A stretch of DNA of 40,326 nucleotides from Collinsella sp. Its GTDB lineage: Bacteria; Actinomycetota; Coriobacteriia; Coriobacteriales; Coriobacteriaceae. The DNA lies in assembly GCA_019419455.1 (NCBI GenBank), contig DXZW01000031.1, forward strand, positions 1 through 40,326. The letters run 5' to 3'. The notes under the pieces were generated by a model. That model was not told the origin of the DNA. It ran no database searches and was given only the letters and a program-made list of their open reading frames with translations. Of the stretch, positions 15,638 to 23,362 are shown in pieces. Position 1 is the stretch's first letter; every line of letters starts with the position of its first letter. Made by a program: the position numbers and the translations under genes.

Positions 15638-17050
15638 ATGACCAAGAACCGCACCGAGGTCGCGGACATCGACCGCAGCCTCTACGACTTCACCTATGGC
15701 GAGGAGGGATTCGAGCGCCTCGACGCCGGCATCACGCCCGACATCGTGCGCGAGATCAGCGCCAAGAAGGACGAGCCGCAATGGATGCTCGACCTGCGCT
15801 TAAAGTCCCTCGAGATCTTCAACCGCTTCCCCGACCCGACGTGGGGCCCCTCCATCGAGGGCCTAGACATGGACAACATCGTCACCTACGTCAAGCCCAA
15901 CACCGACCAAAAGCACGACTGGGAGTCGGTGCCCGACGACATCAAGAACACCTTTGAGCGCCTGGGCATCCCCGAGGCCGAGCGCAGCTATCTGGCGGGC
16001 GTCGGCGCGCAGTACGACTCCGAGCTGGTCTACCACAACATGCAGGACACCGCGTCCAAGATGGGCATCGTCTACTCCGGCATCGAGGAGGCCCTGCACG
16101 ACCCGCAGTGGGAGCCGCTCATCCACGAGAAGTTCATGACGCTCATCCCACCCACCGACCACAAGTTTGCGGCCCTGCACGGTGCCGTGTGGTCGGGAGG
16201 CTCGTTTGTCTACGTTCCCAAGGGCACCAAGCTCGATTTTCCGCTGCAGAGCTACTTCCGCCTCAATGCCAAGGGCGCCGGCCAGTTTGAGCACACGCTC
16301 ATCATTGTCGAGGACGACGCCGACCTGCACTTTATCGAAGGTTGCTCCGCGCCCAAGTACAACGTGGCCAACCTCCACGCCGGCGCTGTTGAGCTCTTTG
16401 TGGGCAAGCGCGCGCACCTGCGCTACTCGACCATCGAGAACTGGTCCAAAAACATGTACAACCTCAACACCAAGCGTGCGCGCGTGGACGAGGATGGAAA
16501 CATCGAGTGGATCAGCGGCTCCTTCGGCAGCCACGTGGGTTATCTCTACCCCATGAGCGTGCTCAACGGCCGCCGCGCTCGCTCGAGCTTTACCGGCATC
16601 ACCTTTGCCGGTGCCGGCCAAAACCTCGACACCGGATGCAAGGTCGTGCTCAACGCGCCCGAGACATCGGCAACCGTCGAGACCAAGGGCATCTCCAAGA
16701 GCGGCGGCATCCAGACCTTCCGCAGCTCCATTGTGGCCACGCCTAAGGCCGAGGGCTCCAAGGCAACCGTGAGCTGCCAGTCGCTCATGCTCGACGACCA
16801 GAGCCGCTCCGACACCATCCCCGCCATGGACATCCGCGCCAAGAACGTCGATATCGGCCACGAGGCCACCATCGGTCGCATCGGCGACGACAAGGTGTTC
16901 TACCTGATGAGCCGCGGCATCTCGGAGGAAGAGGCCCGCACCATGATCGTCAACGGCTTTGCCAACCCGGTCTCCAAGGAGCTACCGCTTGAGTACGCCG
17001 TTGAGATGAACAACCTGATCAAGCTCGAGATGGAAGGAGCGATCGGATAA
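15638..17050 (+). CDS. sufB: SufB, Fe-S scaffold protein
   Basis: This is a 470-residue SufB, the scaffold on which nascent Fe-S clusters are built with SufC and SufD. The family core is clear: GAVWSGGSFVYVPKG, FEHTLIIVEDDADLHFIEGC, TVSCQSLMLDDQSRSDTIP and the C-terminal HEATIGRIGDDKVFYLMSRG. Length is normal. AAAGGGG precedes the ATG. The stop codon overlaps the sufD start by one base (TAATG), so the two are translationally coupled, as expected for partners of one complex. Confidence 0.97.
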   Translation: MTKNRTEVADIDRSLYDFTYGEEGFERLDAGITPDIVREISAKKDEPQWMLDLRLKSLEIFNRFPDPTWGPSIEGLDMDNIVTYVKPNTDQKHDWESVPDDIKNTFERLGIPEAERSYLAGVGAQYDSELVYHNMQDTASKMGIVYSGIEEALHDPQWEPLIHEKFMTLIPPTDHKFAALHGAVWSGGSFVYVPKGTKLDFPLQSYFRLNAKGAGQFEHTLIIVEDDADLHFIEGCSAPKYNVANLHAGAVELFVGKRAHLRYSTIENWSKNMYNLNTKRARVDEDGNIEWISGSFGSHVGYLYPMSVLNGRRARSSFTGITFAGAGQNLDTGCKVVLNAPETSATVETKGISKSGGIQTFRSSIVATPKAEGSKATVSCQSLMLDDQSRSDTIPAMDIRAKNVDIGHEATIGRIGDDKVFYLMSRGISEEEARTMIVNGFANPVSKELPLEYAVEMNNLIKLEMEGAIG

Positions 17051-18321
17051 TGAAACAGGAAACCAACACCGCTGCCACCACGCTCGAGCAGGTCAACGCT
17101 ATGCCGGCCGCCACTTGGGGTTGGCTCAAGATGAACCAGACCAAGCTCGAGCTTTCAGACGAGCTTGCCACCGCTCCCGCCGAGGCCGTTGAGGTTGAGG
17201 ACCTGGAAGAGCAGTTTGCTGGCACGGCCGACGCGTTTAACGCCGCCATGGAGGCCATGGCCGAGCGCTTCCCCGAACGCCGCGCCTCCGCCCCCGGCGA
17301 CGCCGCCGACCGCGCCCGCATCACGCCCGAGACCGAGCTCGACGTGCCCGCAACCTCCGTCTACCAGGCCAGCGCCATCAAGCTCGAGGAGGAGCTCTCC
17401 CCTGCCGAGGCCTTCGAGACCGGCATGGGCGAGGCCGCCTACACCTATCTGGCCGATCACGCCACCAAGCGCGTCGTCATCGATGTGCCCGCATACAGCC
17501 ACGCCACGGTTACCGTGCGCGTGAGTGGCGTCGACGCAGCGGCAGCGATTGCCGCCATCGATGTCGTCGCCCGTCCGCAGGCAACGCTCGACCTGCAGAT
17601 CGCCCTGGACTCCCCCGTTGCCGGCCAAGGCGTCGTGGGCTCCGTGCTGCGCGTGTGCGCTCACGAGTACGCCACCGTCAACGTGACCTGCACGCAGACG
17701 CTCGATGACAGCTGGATCGCACTCGACGACACCGGTCTGTTCCTGGACGAGGGCGCGCGCGTCAACGTGCAGCACACCGTCCTGGGTGCCGGCGCCAGCG
17801 CCACCGGCCTTGCCGGCGACCTGCTGGGCGACACCGCCAAGGTGACCATCGATACCGATTACCTGGGTGCCCGCGAACAGGTGCGCGACTTTAACTACGA
17901 GCTGCGCCACCGCGGCCGCAAGACCGAGTGCGAGATTGACGCCAACGGCGTGCTGACTGGCACGTCCAAAAAGGTCTACCGCGGCACCATCGACCTCGTG
18001 CACGGCTGCAAGGGTGCCGTCGGCACCGAGCGTGAGACGGTGCTCTTGGCCAACAAGGGCGTCGACAACAAGACCGTTCCCGTCATCCTCTGCGACGAGG
18101 ACGACGTCGCCGGCAACCACGGCGCCACCATCGGTCACGTCCGAGACGAGCAGCTGTTCTATCTCGCCTGCCGTGGCCTTGACCAAAGCGCTGCCGAGGA
18201 CCTGTTCATCCGCGCCAAGCTGGAGGACGCCGCACTTTCCGCAACCGACGAGCGCACCCGCACCGCCGTCGTCCGTCTGGGCAACAACCTGATCGATAAC
18301 TTTGAGGAGGAGCTCGCATGA
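17050..18321 (+). CDS. sufD: SufD, Fe-S scaffold partner
   Basis: This is a 423-residue SufD, the partner of SufB in the SufBC2D complex. The beta-helical core ends with the typical DNKTVPVILCDEDDVAGNHGATIG and QLFYLACRGLDQSAAEDLFIRAKLED. The N-terminal about 90 residues are Ala/Glu-rich and less conserved. The end overlaps the sufS start by four bases (ATGA). Length is normal for this group. Confidence 0.95.
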   Translation: MKQETNTAATTLEQVNAMPAATWGWLKMNQTKLELSDELATAPAEAVEVEDLEEQFAGTADAFNAAMEAMAERFPERRASAPGDAADRARITPETELDVPATSVYQASAIKLEEELSPAEAFETGMGEAAYTYLADHATKRVVIDVPAYSHATVTVRVSGVDAAAAIAAIDVVARPQATLDLQIALDSPVAGQGVVGSVLRVCAHEYATVNVTCTQTLDDSWIALDDTGLFLDEGARVNVQHTVLGAGASATGLAGDLLGDTAKVTIDTDYLGAREQVRDFNYELRHRGRKTECEIDANGVLTGTSKKVYRGTIDLVHGCKGAVGTERETVLLANKGVDNKTVPVILCDEDDVAGNHGATIGHVRDEQLFYLACRGLDQSAAEDLFIRAKLEDAALSATDERTRTAVVRLGNNLIDNFEEELA

Positions 18322-19643
18322 TCGACACCGAGCACGTTAAATGCGATACCTGTACTGCCCCCGAGCCCATGGAGCTCGACGCCAGCGACGAGGCCTCGCG
18401 CGGCTGGCCTACCGTCGACATCGAGACCAATCCCTACAAGGCGCAGTTCCCGCTGTTCCAGCAGCACCCCGAGATCGCCTTCCTCGATAGCGCCGCCACC
18501 GCGCAGCGCCCCGCCTGCGTGCTCGACGCCGAGCGCGACTTCTACCAGCGTATGAACGCCAACCCCCTGCGCGGCCTGTACTCGCTGTCCGTCGAGGCCA
18601 CCGAGGCCATCGCGAAGGTGCGCCAGCAGATCGCCAACCTCATCGGCGCTTCCCAGGCCGATGAGATCGTCTTCACCCGCAACACGAGCGAGTCGCTCAA
18701 CCTGGTCGCCAAGAGCTTTGCGCCCACGGTCCTCGAGCCGGGCGACGAGGTCGTCATCACCATCATGGAGCACCACTCCAACCTAATCCCGTGGCAACAG
18801 GTCTGCCGCGAAACCGGCGCCAAACTCGTCTATCTCTACCCCACCAAGACCGGCCAGCTCACCACCGAGGAGGTTCTGTCCAAGGTGGGCCCCAAGACCA
18901 AGATCTTGGCCGTGGGTCAGGTCTCTAACGTGCTGGGCGTCGAGAACCCGGTCAAGAACCTCGGTAAGCTCGTGCACAAGTACGGCGGCTATCTGGTCGT
19001 CGACGGCGCGCAGTCGCTGCCGCACATGCCGGTCGATGTGGCCGACCTGGGGGCCGACTTCTTTGCCTTTAGCGCGCACAAGGCCATGGGCCCCATGGGC
19101 ATCGGCGTGCTGTGGGGCAAGATGGACCTGCTCAACGCCATGCCGCCCATGCTTACCGGCGGTGAGATGATCGACTCGGTCACCGAGCAAGACGCCGTCT
19201 GGGCGCCCGTCCCCGAGAAGTTCGAGGCCGGCACGCAGGACGCCGCCGGCATCTTCGCCACGGGCGCGGCGCTTGACTACCTGGTCAACACGGTGGGCTA
19301 CGAAAACATCCAGGCACGCGAGCAGGCACTCGTCCACTACCTGATGGGCGAGCTCATGCAGCTCGACTTTGTCCAGATTATCGGCTCCATCTATTGGGAC
19401 AACCACCACGGCGTTGTGAGCTTTAACGTCAAGGGCATCCATCCGCACGACGTCGCGAGCATCATGGACATGGACGGCGTCTGCATCCGCGCCGGTCACC
19501 ACTGTGCACAGCCGCTGCTCACCTGGCTGGGCGTCGAGAACCTCGCCTGCTGCCGCGCCAGCGTGGCCTTCTACAACGACAAGGCCGATATCGACAAGTT
19601 CATCGCCGGCCTGCATCACGTTTGGAGCACGTTCAATGGGTAA
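18318..19643 (+). CDS. sufS: SufS cysteine desulfurase
   Basis: This is a 441-residue PLP-dependent class V aminotransferase that takes sulfur from cysteine and passes it to SufU. The PLP lysine is K255 in FSAHKAMGPMG and the persulfide-carrying cysteine is C396 in RAGHHCAQPLL. An N-terminal extension of about 35 residues carries CDTC (C9, C12) and is not part of the usual enzyme. GAGGAG precedes the ATG. It overlaps sufD by four bases and sufU by eight. Confidence 0.96.
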   Translation: MIDTEHVKCDTCTAPEPMELDASDEASRGWPTVDIETNPYKAQFPLFQQHPEIAFLDSAATAQRPACVLDAERDFYQRMNANPLRGLYSLSVEATEAIAKVRQQIANLIGASQADEIVFTRNTSESLNLVAKSFAPTVLEPGDEVVITIMEHHSNLIPWQQVCRETGAKLVYLYPTKTGQLTTEEVLSKVGPKTKILAVGQVSNVLGVENPVKNLGKLVHKYGGYLVVDGAQSLPHMPVDVADLGADFFAFSAHKAMGPMGIGVLWGKMDLLNAMPPMLTGGEMIDSVTEQDAVWAPVPEKFEAGTQDAAGIFATGAALDYLVNTVGYENIQAREQALVHYLMGELMQLDFVQIIGSIYWDNHHGVVSFNVKGIHPHDVASIMDMDGVCIRAGHHCAQPLLTWLGVENLACCRASVAFYNDKADIDKFIAGLHHVWSTFNG

Positions 19644-20070
19644 TCTATACACCTCCACCACGTTTATGGAGCACAACTCGCACCCCGACTACAAGTACGA
19701 GATGGATGCCCCCACGCACGAGCACGACGGCATCAACCCCAGCTGCGGCGACGAGCTCACCTTGCAGCTGCGTGTCGAGAACGGCGTGATCGAGGAGGCC
19801 TCCTTTACCGGTCACGGTTGTGCCATCAGCCAGGCCAGCGCCGACATCATGGCCGACCTCATCACCGGCGAGACGGTCGAGGAGGCTCGTCGTCTGGCAG
19901 GGCTTTTCCTCGCCATGATCCGTGGCGAGCAGCTCTCCGAGGAAGACCTGGAAGACCTGGACGAGGCCGCCCAGCTCCAGGACATCTCACACATGCCCGC
20001 CCGCGTCAAATGCGCCGAGCTCGCCTGGCGCACCCTCGACGGCATGCTCACGGGACAAAATAATCAGTAA
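19636..20070 (+). CDS. sufU: SufU sulfur acceptor / scaffold
   Basis: This is a 144-residue SufU of the IscU/NifU-like fold, which takes the persulfide sulfur from SufS. The zinc/catalytic ligands are visible as C37 and D39 (NPSCGDE), C62 (GHGCAISQAS) and C126 (VKCAELAW). The insertion typical of SufU between the second and third Cys is present. The frame runs 44 codons upstream inside sufS, but the ATG at 19636 begins the family N-terminus. It is the last gene of the operon; its last codons overlap a repeat of the Rrf2-type operator. Confidence 0.95.
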   Translation: MGNLYTSTTFMEHNSHPDYKYEMDAPTHEHDGINPSCGDELTLQLRVENGVIEEASFTGHGCAISQASADIMADLITGETVEEARRLAGLFLAMIRGEQLSEEDLEDLDEAAQLQDISHMPARVKCAELAWRTLDGMLTGQNNQ

Positions 20071-20080
20071 TATTTGTCTC
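20052..20080. promoter_or_regulatory. Second Rrf2-type dyad at the end of sufU
   Basis: GGGACAAA (20052-20059) and TTTGTCTC (20073-20080) repeat the dyad found upstream of the regulator, with 13 instead of 12 bases between. Twelve bases, CGGGACAAAATA, are identical at 14623 and 20051. TTTGTCYCAAATCT matches 13 of 14. It spans the sufU stop codon. Confidence 0.55.
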
Positions 20081-20099
20081 AAATCTGAAGAATTCTGTT

Positions 20100-20138
20100 G
20101 GCCGAATCGCTTAACTTTCGCGATTCGGCCATTTTCTT
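20100..20138 (+). terminator. Intrinsic terminator of the suf operon
   Basis: GGCCGAATCGC (20100-20110) pairs perfectly with GCGATTCGGCC (20120-20130) across nine bases and is followed by ATTTTCTTT. It lies between two convergent genes. Confidence 0.9.
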
Positions 20139-20146
20139 TCCTGCCT

Positions 20147-20956
20147 TTATTTCGAGCCCTCGGCCTGCGCGTCCACCTGCGCATAAGCACGCACAATACG
20201 AGAGACGGTACTTTTGCCAATCCCGGTATAGCGCTCAATCTGGCGAACCGTAAAACCGGCATCGTGTAATCCAACAATAACGTTATCGCGCTGCGCCGGC
20301 GGTGCGACCTTAAACCCGCAGAGCGGAACCCCGAGGCTCTTCGCCAACTTTTCGACAAAGGCGTGGCGTTCCCACTCCGTCTCTTTCATATCGCACAGCG
20401 CCGGCTCGCCGCCGTCGGGCGTCAAAAGCGAATAGGCAATAAAGCCCTCGGCAGAACCAAAAAGCTCAAGCACGCAAGAAGGATCGGAAAATCCCCTCGT
20501 GACATCGGCCGCATCGCTGTCGTAAGCGTGCAGATGCTCCGCAAAGCTGCTCCAGGGATAACGCTCGGTAAGGCTCTTGCCCGCCTCCTGCGGATCGGCG
20601 TGTACAGAGCGAATAGCCTCCATCACCTGCCAGTCGGTATCGAGCGAGCGGCGCTCAAAACGTTCACGAAACAGGCAGCCCGCACGCCCAGTGCGCTTAT
20701 TGAACCGACGAGCATACGTCAACAGTAGCCGCTGCATGACTGCGCTCATTTTGTCCTCGTAATCCAAAAGCACCAGATCCACGTAGTCGCTCATGAGACA
20801 CCACGCCACAATCGTCACCTGGGCATCGCGGCAGCACTCGCACATCAGCTCCAAAAACTCCCACCGATCCTTATCACTCTCAAAGATCAGCTGCCTGCCC
20901 CTACCGCGGGCACAAACATGGTAAAAACCGGTGATCGTTTTCCAAACGCGCTGCAT
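20147..20956 (-). CDS. RAYT-like IS200/Y1 protein, apparent catalytic residues lost, HTH tail
   Basis: This 269-residue protein has the fold pattern of REP-associated tyrosine transposases (Y1/HUH): ITGFYHVCARGRGRQLIF at the start, AWCLMSDYVDLVLL, then RRFNKRTGRAGCLFRERF and YPWSSFAEHL. The metal-binding HxH, normally NHxHLL, reads DYVDLV (Y58, D60). The tyrosine normally in YIHLNP reads SVHADP (S117). Both catalytic features therefore seem lost while the frame stays intact. Residues about 226-269 form a helix-turn-helix, VRQIERYTGIGKSTVSRIV. GAAGGGAG precedes the ATG. No terminal repeats flank it. It may be a domesticated nucleic-acid-binding protein rather than an active transposase. Confidence 0.78.
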   Translation of the reverse strand: MQRVWKTITGFYHVCARGRGRQLIFESDKDRWEFLELMCECCRDAQVTIVAWCLMSDYVDLVLLDYEDKMSAVMQRLLLTYARRFNKRTGRAGCLFRERFERRSLDTDWQVMEAIRSVHADPQEAGKSLTERYPWSSFAEHLHAYDSDAADVTRGFSDPSCVLELFGSAEGFIAYSLLTPDGGEPALCDMKETEWERHAFVEKLAKSLGVPLCGFKVAPPAQRDNVIVGLHDAGFTVRQIERYTGIGKSTVSRIVRAYAQVDAQAEGSK

Positions 20957-21348
20957 GGCGCTCCCTTCGCGGGGATCTGCTTACCATCAAATACATCACG
21001 ATTGAAACGTGCCATCAAAACATTCACGCAAAATGGCACCCGTCGACGGCAAAAGGCGGCAAACCGTCGGCGAACGGCAACATAGCCACAGGTCATGAAA
21101 CGAAGCCTTACCAAAAGCTAGATCAGAACCGACCCCCTTCAACGGAACGCACAACAGCAAACAGTCTGGTTAAATCGTTTCAATTGAAAGTTCCGCGCTT
21201 CTCGCTACGAAAACTGAGCCGTTCGCCGAATATTCCGTGCATTTCGCGGTATTATAGGGGCTGCATGTCATGTCCCTTTCAAAGGGTCGCCCGGCAATCG
21301 CCAGCCACGACCCCCAGACGGGACGCCAACACGATAGAGAGGAGAGGC
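20957..21348. other. Divergent intergenic region with promoter candidate
   Basis: This 390-base region separates the RAYT-like gene from the NifU-like gene. A TATTAT -10-like box lies at 21250-21255 without a clear -35, about 95 bases before the start codon at 21349. No RNA gene is recognised. Confidence 0.4.
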
Positions 21349-22083
21349 ATGCAGTACTCACAGGAAGTGGAGAACATGTGCCCCGTTGCCAAGGGTGCAT
21401 ACCACGGCCCCGCACCCATCCCCGAGGAGGGCAAGTGGGTCCAGGCTAAGGAGATTTCCGACATCTCCGGTCTTACGCACGGTGTGGGTTGGTGCGCACC
21501 TCAGCAGGGCGCTTGCAAGCTCACGCTGAACGTCAAGGACGGCATCATCGAGGAGGCCCTCGTTGAGACCATCGGCTGCTCGGGCATGACCCACTCTGCC
21601 GCCATGGCTTCCGAGATCCTTCCCGGCAAGACCATCCTCGAGGCCCTCAACACCGACCTCGTCTGCGACGCCATCAACGTTGCTATGCGCGAGATCTTCC
21701 TGCAGATCGTTTACGGCCGCAGCCAGACCGCGTTCTCCGAGGGCGGCCTGCCCGTGGGCGCCTCCCTCGACGACCTCGGCAAGGGCCTTCGCTCCCAGGT
21801 CGGCACCATGTTCGGCACCAAGGCCAAGGGCGCTCGTTACCTCGAGCTCGCTCAGGGCTACGTCACCCGCATGGCTCTCAACGACAAGAACGAGATCATC
21901 GCGTTCGAGTTCCTGAACCTCGGCAAGTTCACCGACGCCGTCAAGGCCGGCAAGACCCCCGAGGAGGCCATCGCTGGCGCTATGGGCCACTATGGTCAGT
22001 GGGAGAACGCTGCCAAGTACATCGACCCGCGCACCGACGAGGAGACTCACTCCGTCGCCAGCGTGTTCCCGGTTCACGAGTAG
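21349..22083 (+). CDS. NifU-like Fe-S scaffold-type protein (GGGtGRT partner)
   Basis: This is a 244-residue protein related to the IscU/NifU scaffold fold and found next to GGGtGRT genes. Five cysteines are visible: C11, C49, C56, C77 and C106. C77 sits in VETIGCSGMTHSAAMASEIL, which matches the central Cys loop of IscU-type scaffolds, and ACKLTLNVKDGIIEEA matches the preceding strands. It is longer than IscU or SufU, with a C-terminal about 100 residues (AKGARYLELAQGYVTRMAL onward) of unknown role. GGAGAGG precedes the ATG, and the open frame continues 55 codons upstream without support. Codon use is strongly biased, as in highly expressed genes. It lies 18 bases before the GGGtGRT gene. 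The biochemical role is not known. Confidence 0.88.
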   Translation: MQYSQEVENMCPVAKGAYHGPAPIPEEGKWVQAKEISDISGLTHGVGWCAPQQGACKLTLNVKDGIIEEALVETIGCSGMTHSAAMASEILPGKTILEALNTDLVCDAINVAMREIFLQIVYGRSQTAFSEGGLPVGASLDDLGKGLRSQVGTMFGTKAKGARYLELAQGYVTRMALNDKNEIIAFEFLNLGKFTDAVKAGKTPEEAIAGAMGHYGQWENAAKYIDPRTDEETHSVASVFPVHE

Positions 22084-22101
22084 AAAGGGAGGGAAATAAC
22101 T

Positions 22102-23106
22102 ATGACTGTTACGTTCGAAGGTTACGAGCGCCGCGCTGACAAGATCAACAAGTGCCTCGCCGACAACGGCATCGCCTCCCTCGAGGAAGCTCTGCAGATC
22201 TGCACCGACAAGGGCTTCAACCCGCGTGAGATCGTCAACAACACCCAGTCCATCGCCTTCCAGAATGCCGAGTGGGCCTACACCCTCGGTTGCGCTCTCG
22301 CTGTCAAGCGTGGCGCCAAGTCCGCTTCTGAGGCTGCCGCCATCATCGGCGAGGGCATCCAGGCCTTCACCGTTCCTGGCTCCGTCGCCGAGGACCGCAA
22401 GGTCGGTCTGGGCCACGGCAACCTGGGCGCTATGCTGCTCTCCGACGACACCGAGTGCTTCGCCTTCCTGGCCGGTCACGAGTCCTTCGCTGCCGCCGAG
22501 GGCGCTATCGGCCTGGCTCTGAACGCCAACAAGGCTCGCAAGAAGCCGCTGCGCGTCATCCTCAACGGTCTGGGCAAGGACGCTGCTCAGATCATCGCCC
22601 GCATCAACGGCTTCACCTACGTGAAGACCCAGTTCGACTACTTCACGGGCGAGCTCAAGGTCGTCGAGACCATCCCCTACTCCGATGGTCCCCGCGCCGC
22701 CGTCAACTGCTACGGCGCCGACGACGTCCGCGAGGGCGTTGCCATCATGTGGCACGAGAACGTCGACATCTCGATCACCGGTAACTCCACCAACCCCACG
22801 CGCTTCCAGCACCCCGTCGCTGGCACCTACAAGAAGGAGCGCCTCGAGGCTGGCAAGAAGTACTTCTCCGTCGCTTCTGGTGGCGGCACTGGCCGTACCC
22901 TGCACCCGGACAACATGGGCGCCGGCCCTGCCTCTTACGGCATGACCGACACCATGGGCCGTATGCACTCCGACGCCCAGTTCGCCGGTTCTTCCTCCGT
23001 GCCTGCGCACGTCGACATGATGGGTCTCATCGGCATGGGCAACAACCCCATGGTCGGTGCCACCGTCGCCTGCGCTGTCGCCGTCGAGGAGGCCCTCAAG
23101 GCCTAA
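22102..23106 (+). CDS. GGGtGRT family protein
   Basis: This 334-residue protein belongs to a family named after its conserved motif, here GGGTGRT at residues 260-266, followed by LHPDNMGAGPASYGMTDTMGRMHSD and a glycine/methionine-rich end. No function is established. The protein lacks TM segments or a signal peptide, so it should be cytoplasmic. A strong AGGGAGG lies upstream of the ATG, and codon use is heavily biased, so expression is probably high. It is cotranscribed with the NifU-like gene and ends at a strong terminator, making a two-gene unit. The Gly-rich motif could bind a phosphate group, but this is a guess. Confidence 0.9.
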   Translation: MTVTFEGYERRADKINKCLADNGIASLEEALQICTDKGFNPREIVNNTQSIAFQNAEWAYTLGCALAVKRGAKSASEAAAIIGEGIQAFTVPGSVAEDRKVGLGHGNLGAMLLSDDTECFAFLAGHESFAAAEGAIGLALNANKARKKPLRVILNGLGKDAAQIIARINGFTYVKTQFDYFTGELKVVETIPYSDGPRAAVNCYGADDVREGVAIMWHENVDISITGNSTNPTRFQHPVAGTYKKERLEAGKKYFSVASGGGTGRTLHPDNMGAGPASYGMTDTMGRMHSDAQFAGSSSVPAHVDMMGLIGMGNNPMVGATVACAVAVEEALKA

Positions 23107-23140
23107 TCGCGTCCGCGCGATGCTCATATAGTTGAGCTTT

Positions 23141-23175
23141 AGAGCCGTTACCCACCCGGGTAGCGGCTCTTTTTG
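23141..23175 (+). terminator. Intrinsic terminator after the GGGtGRT gene
   Basis: AGAGCCGTTACCC (23141-23153) pairs with GGGTAGCGGCTCT (23158-23170), with one G-T wobble and a four-base loop, followed by TTTTT. Confidence 0.92.
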
Positions 23176-23362
23176 TTTGCGCTGGCGCAGGGTAGCTAAT
23201 GCCGGTATATCAGCTGGGGCGAAATACGAGATGTGAAGAGATGGAGCGTCAGAGCGTCCATGACGCCCACCTGCCATATTTACCCTTTACCGATTTGCTG
23301 GGTCTTTGCGGCCCCATTGCCGATCACCCGTGCGACAATGCGCCGGACGAGAAAGGAATCCG

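Noticed and set aside
21358..23277. 639-residue reverse-strand open frame
   Set aside because: It is antisense to the NifU-like and GGGtGRT genes, with low-complexity Val/Gly/Asp/Glu content typical of a shadow frame.
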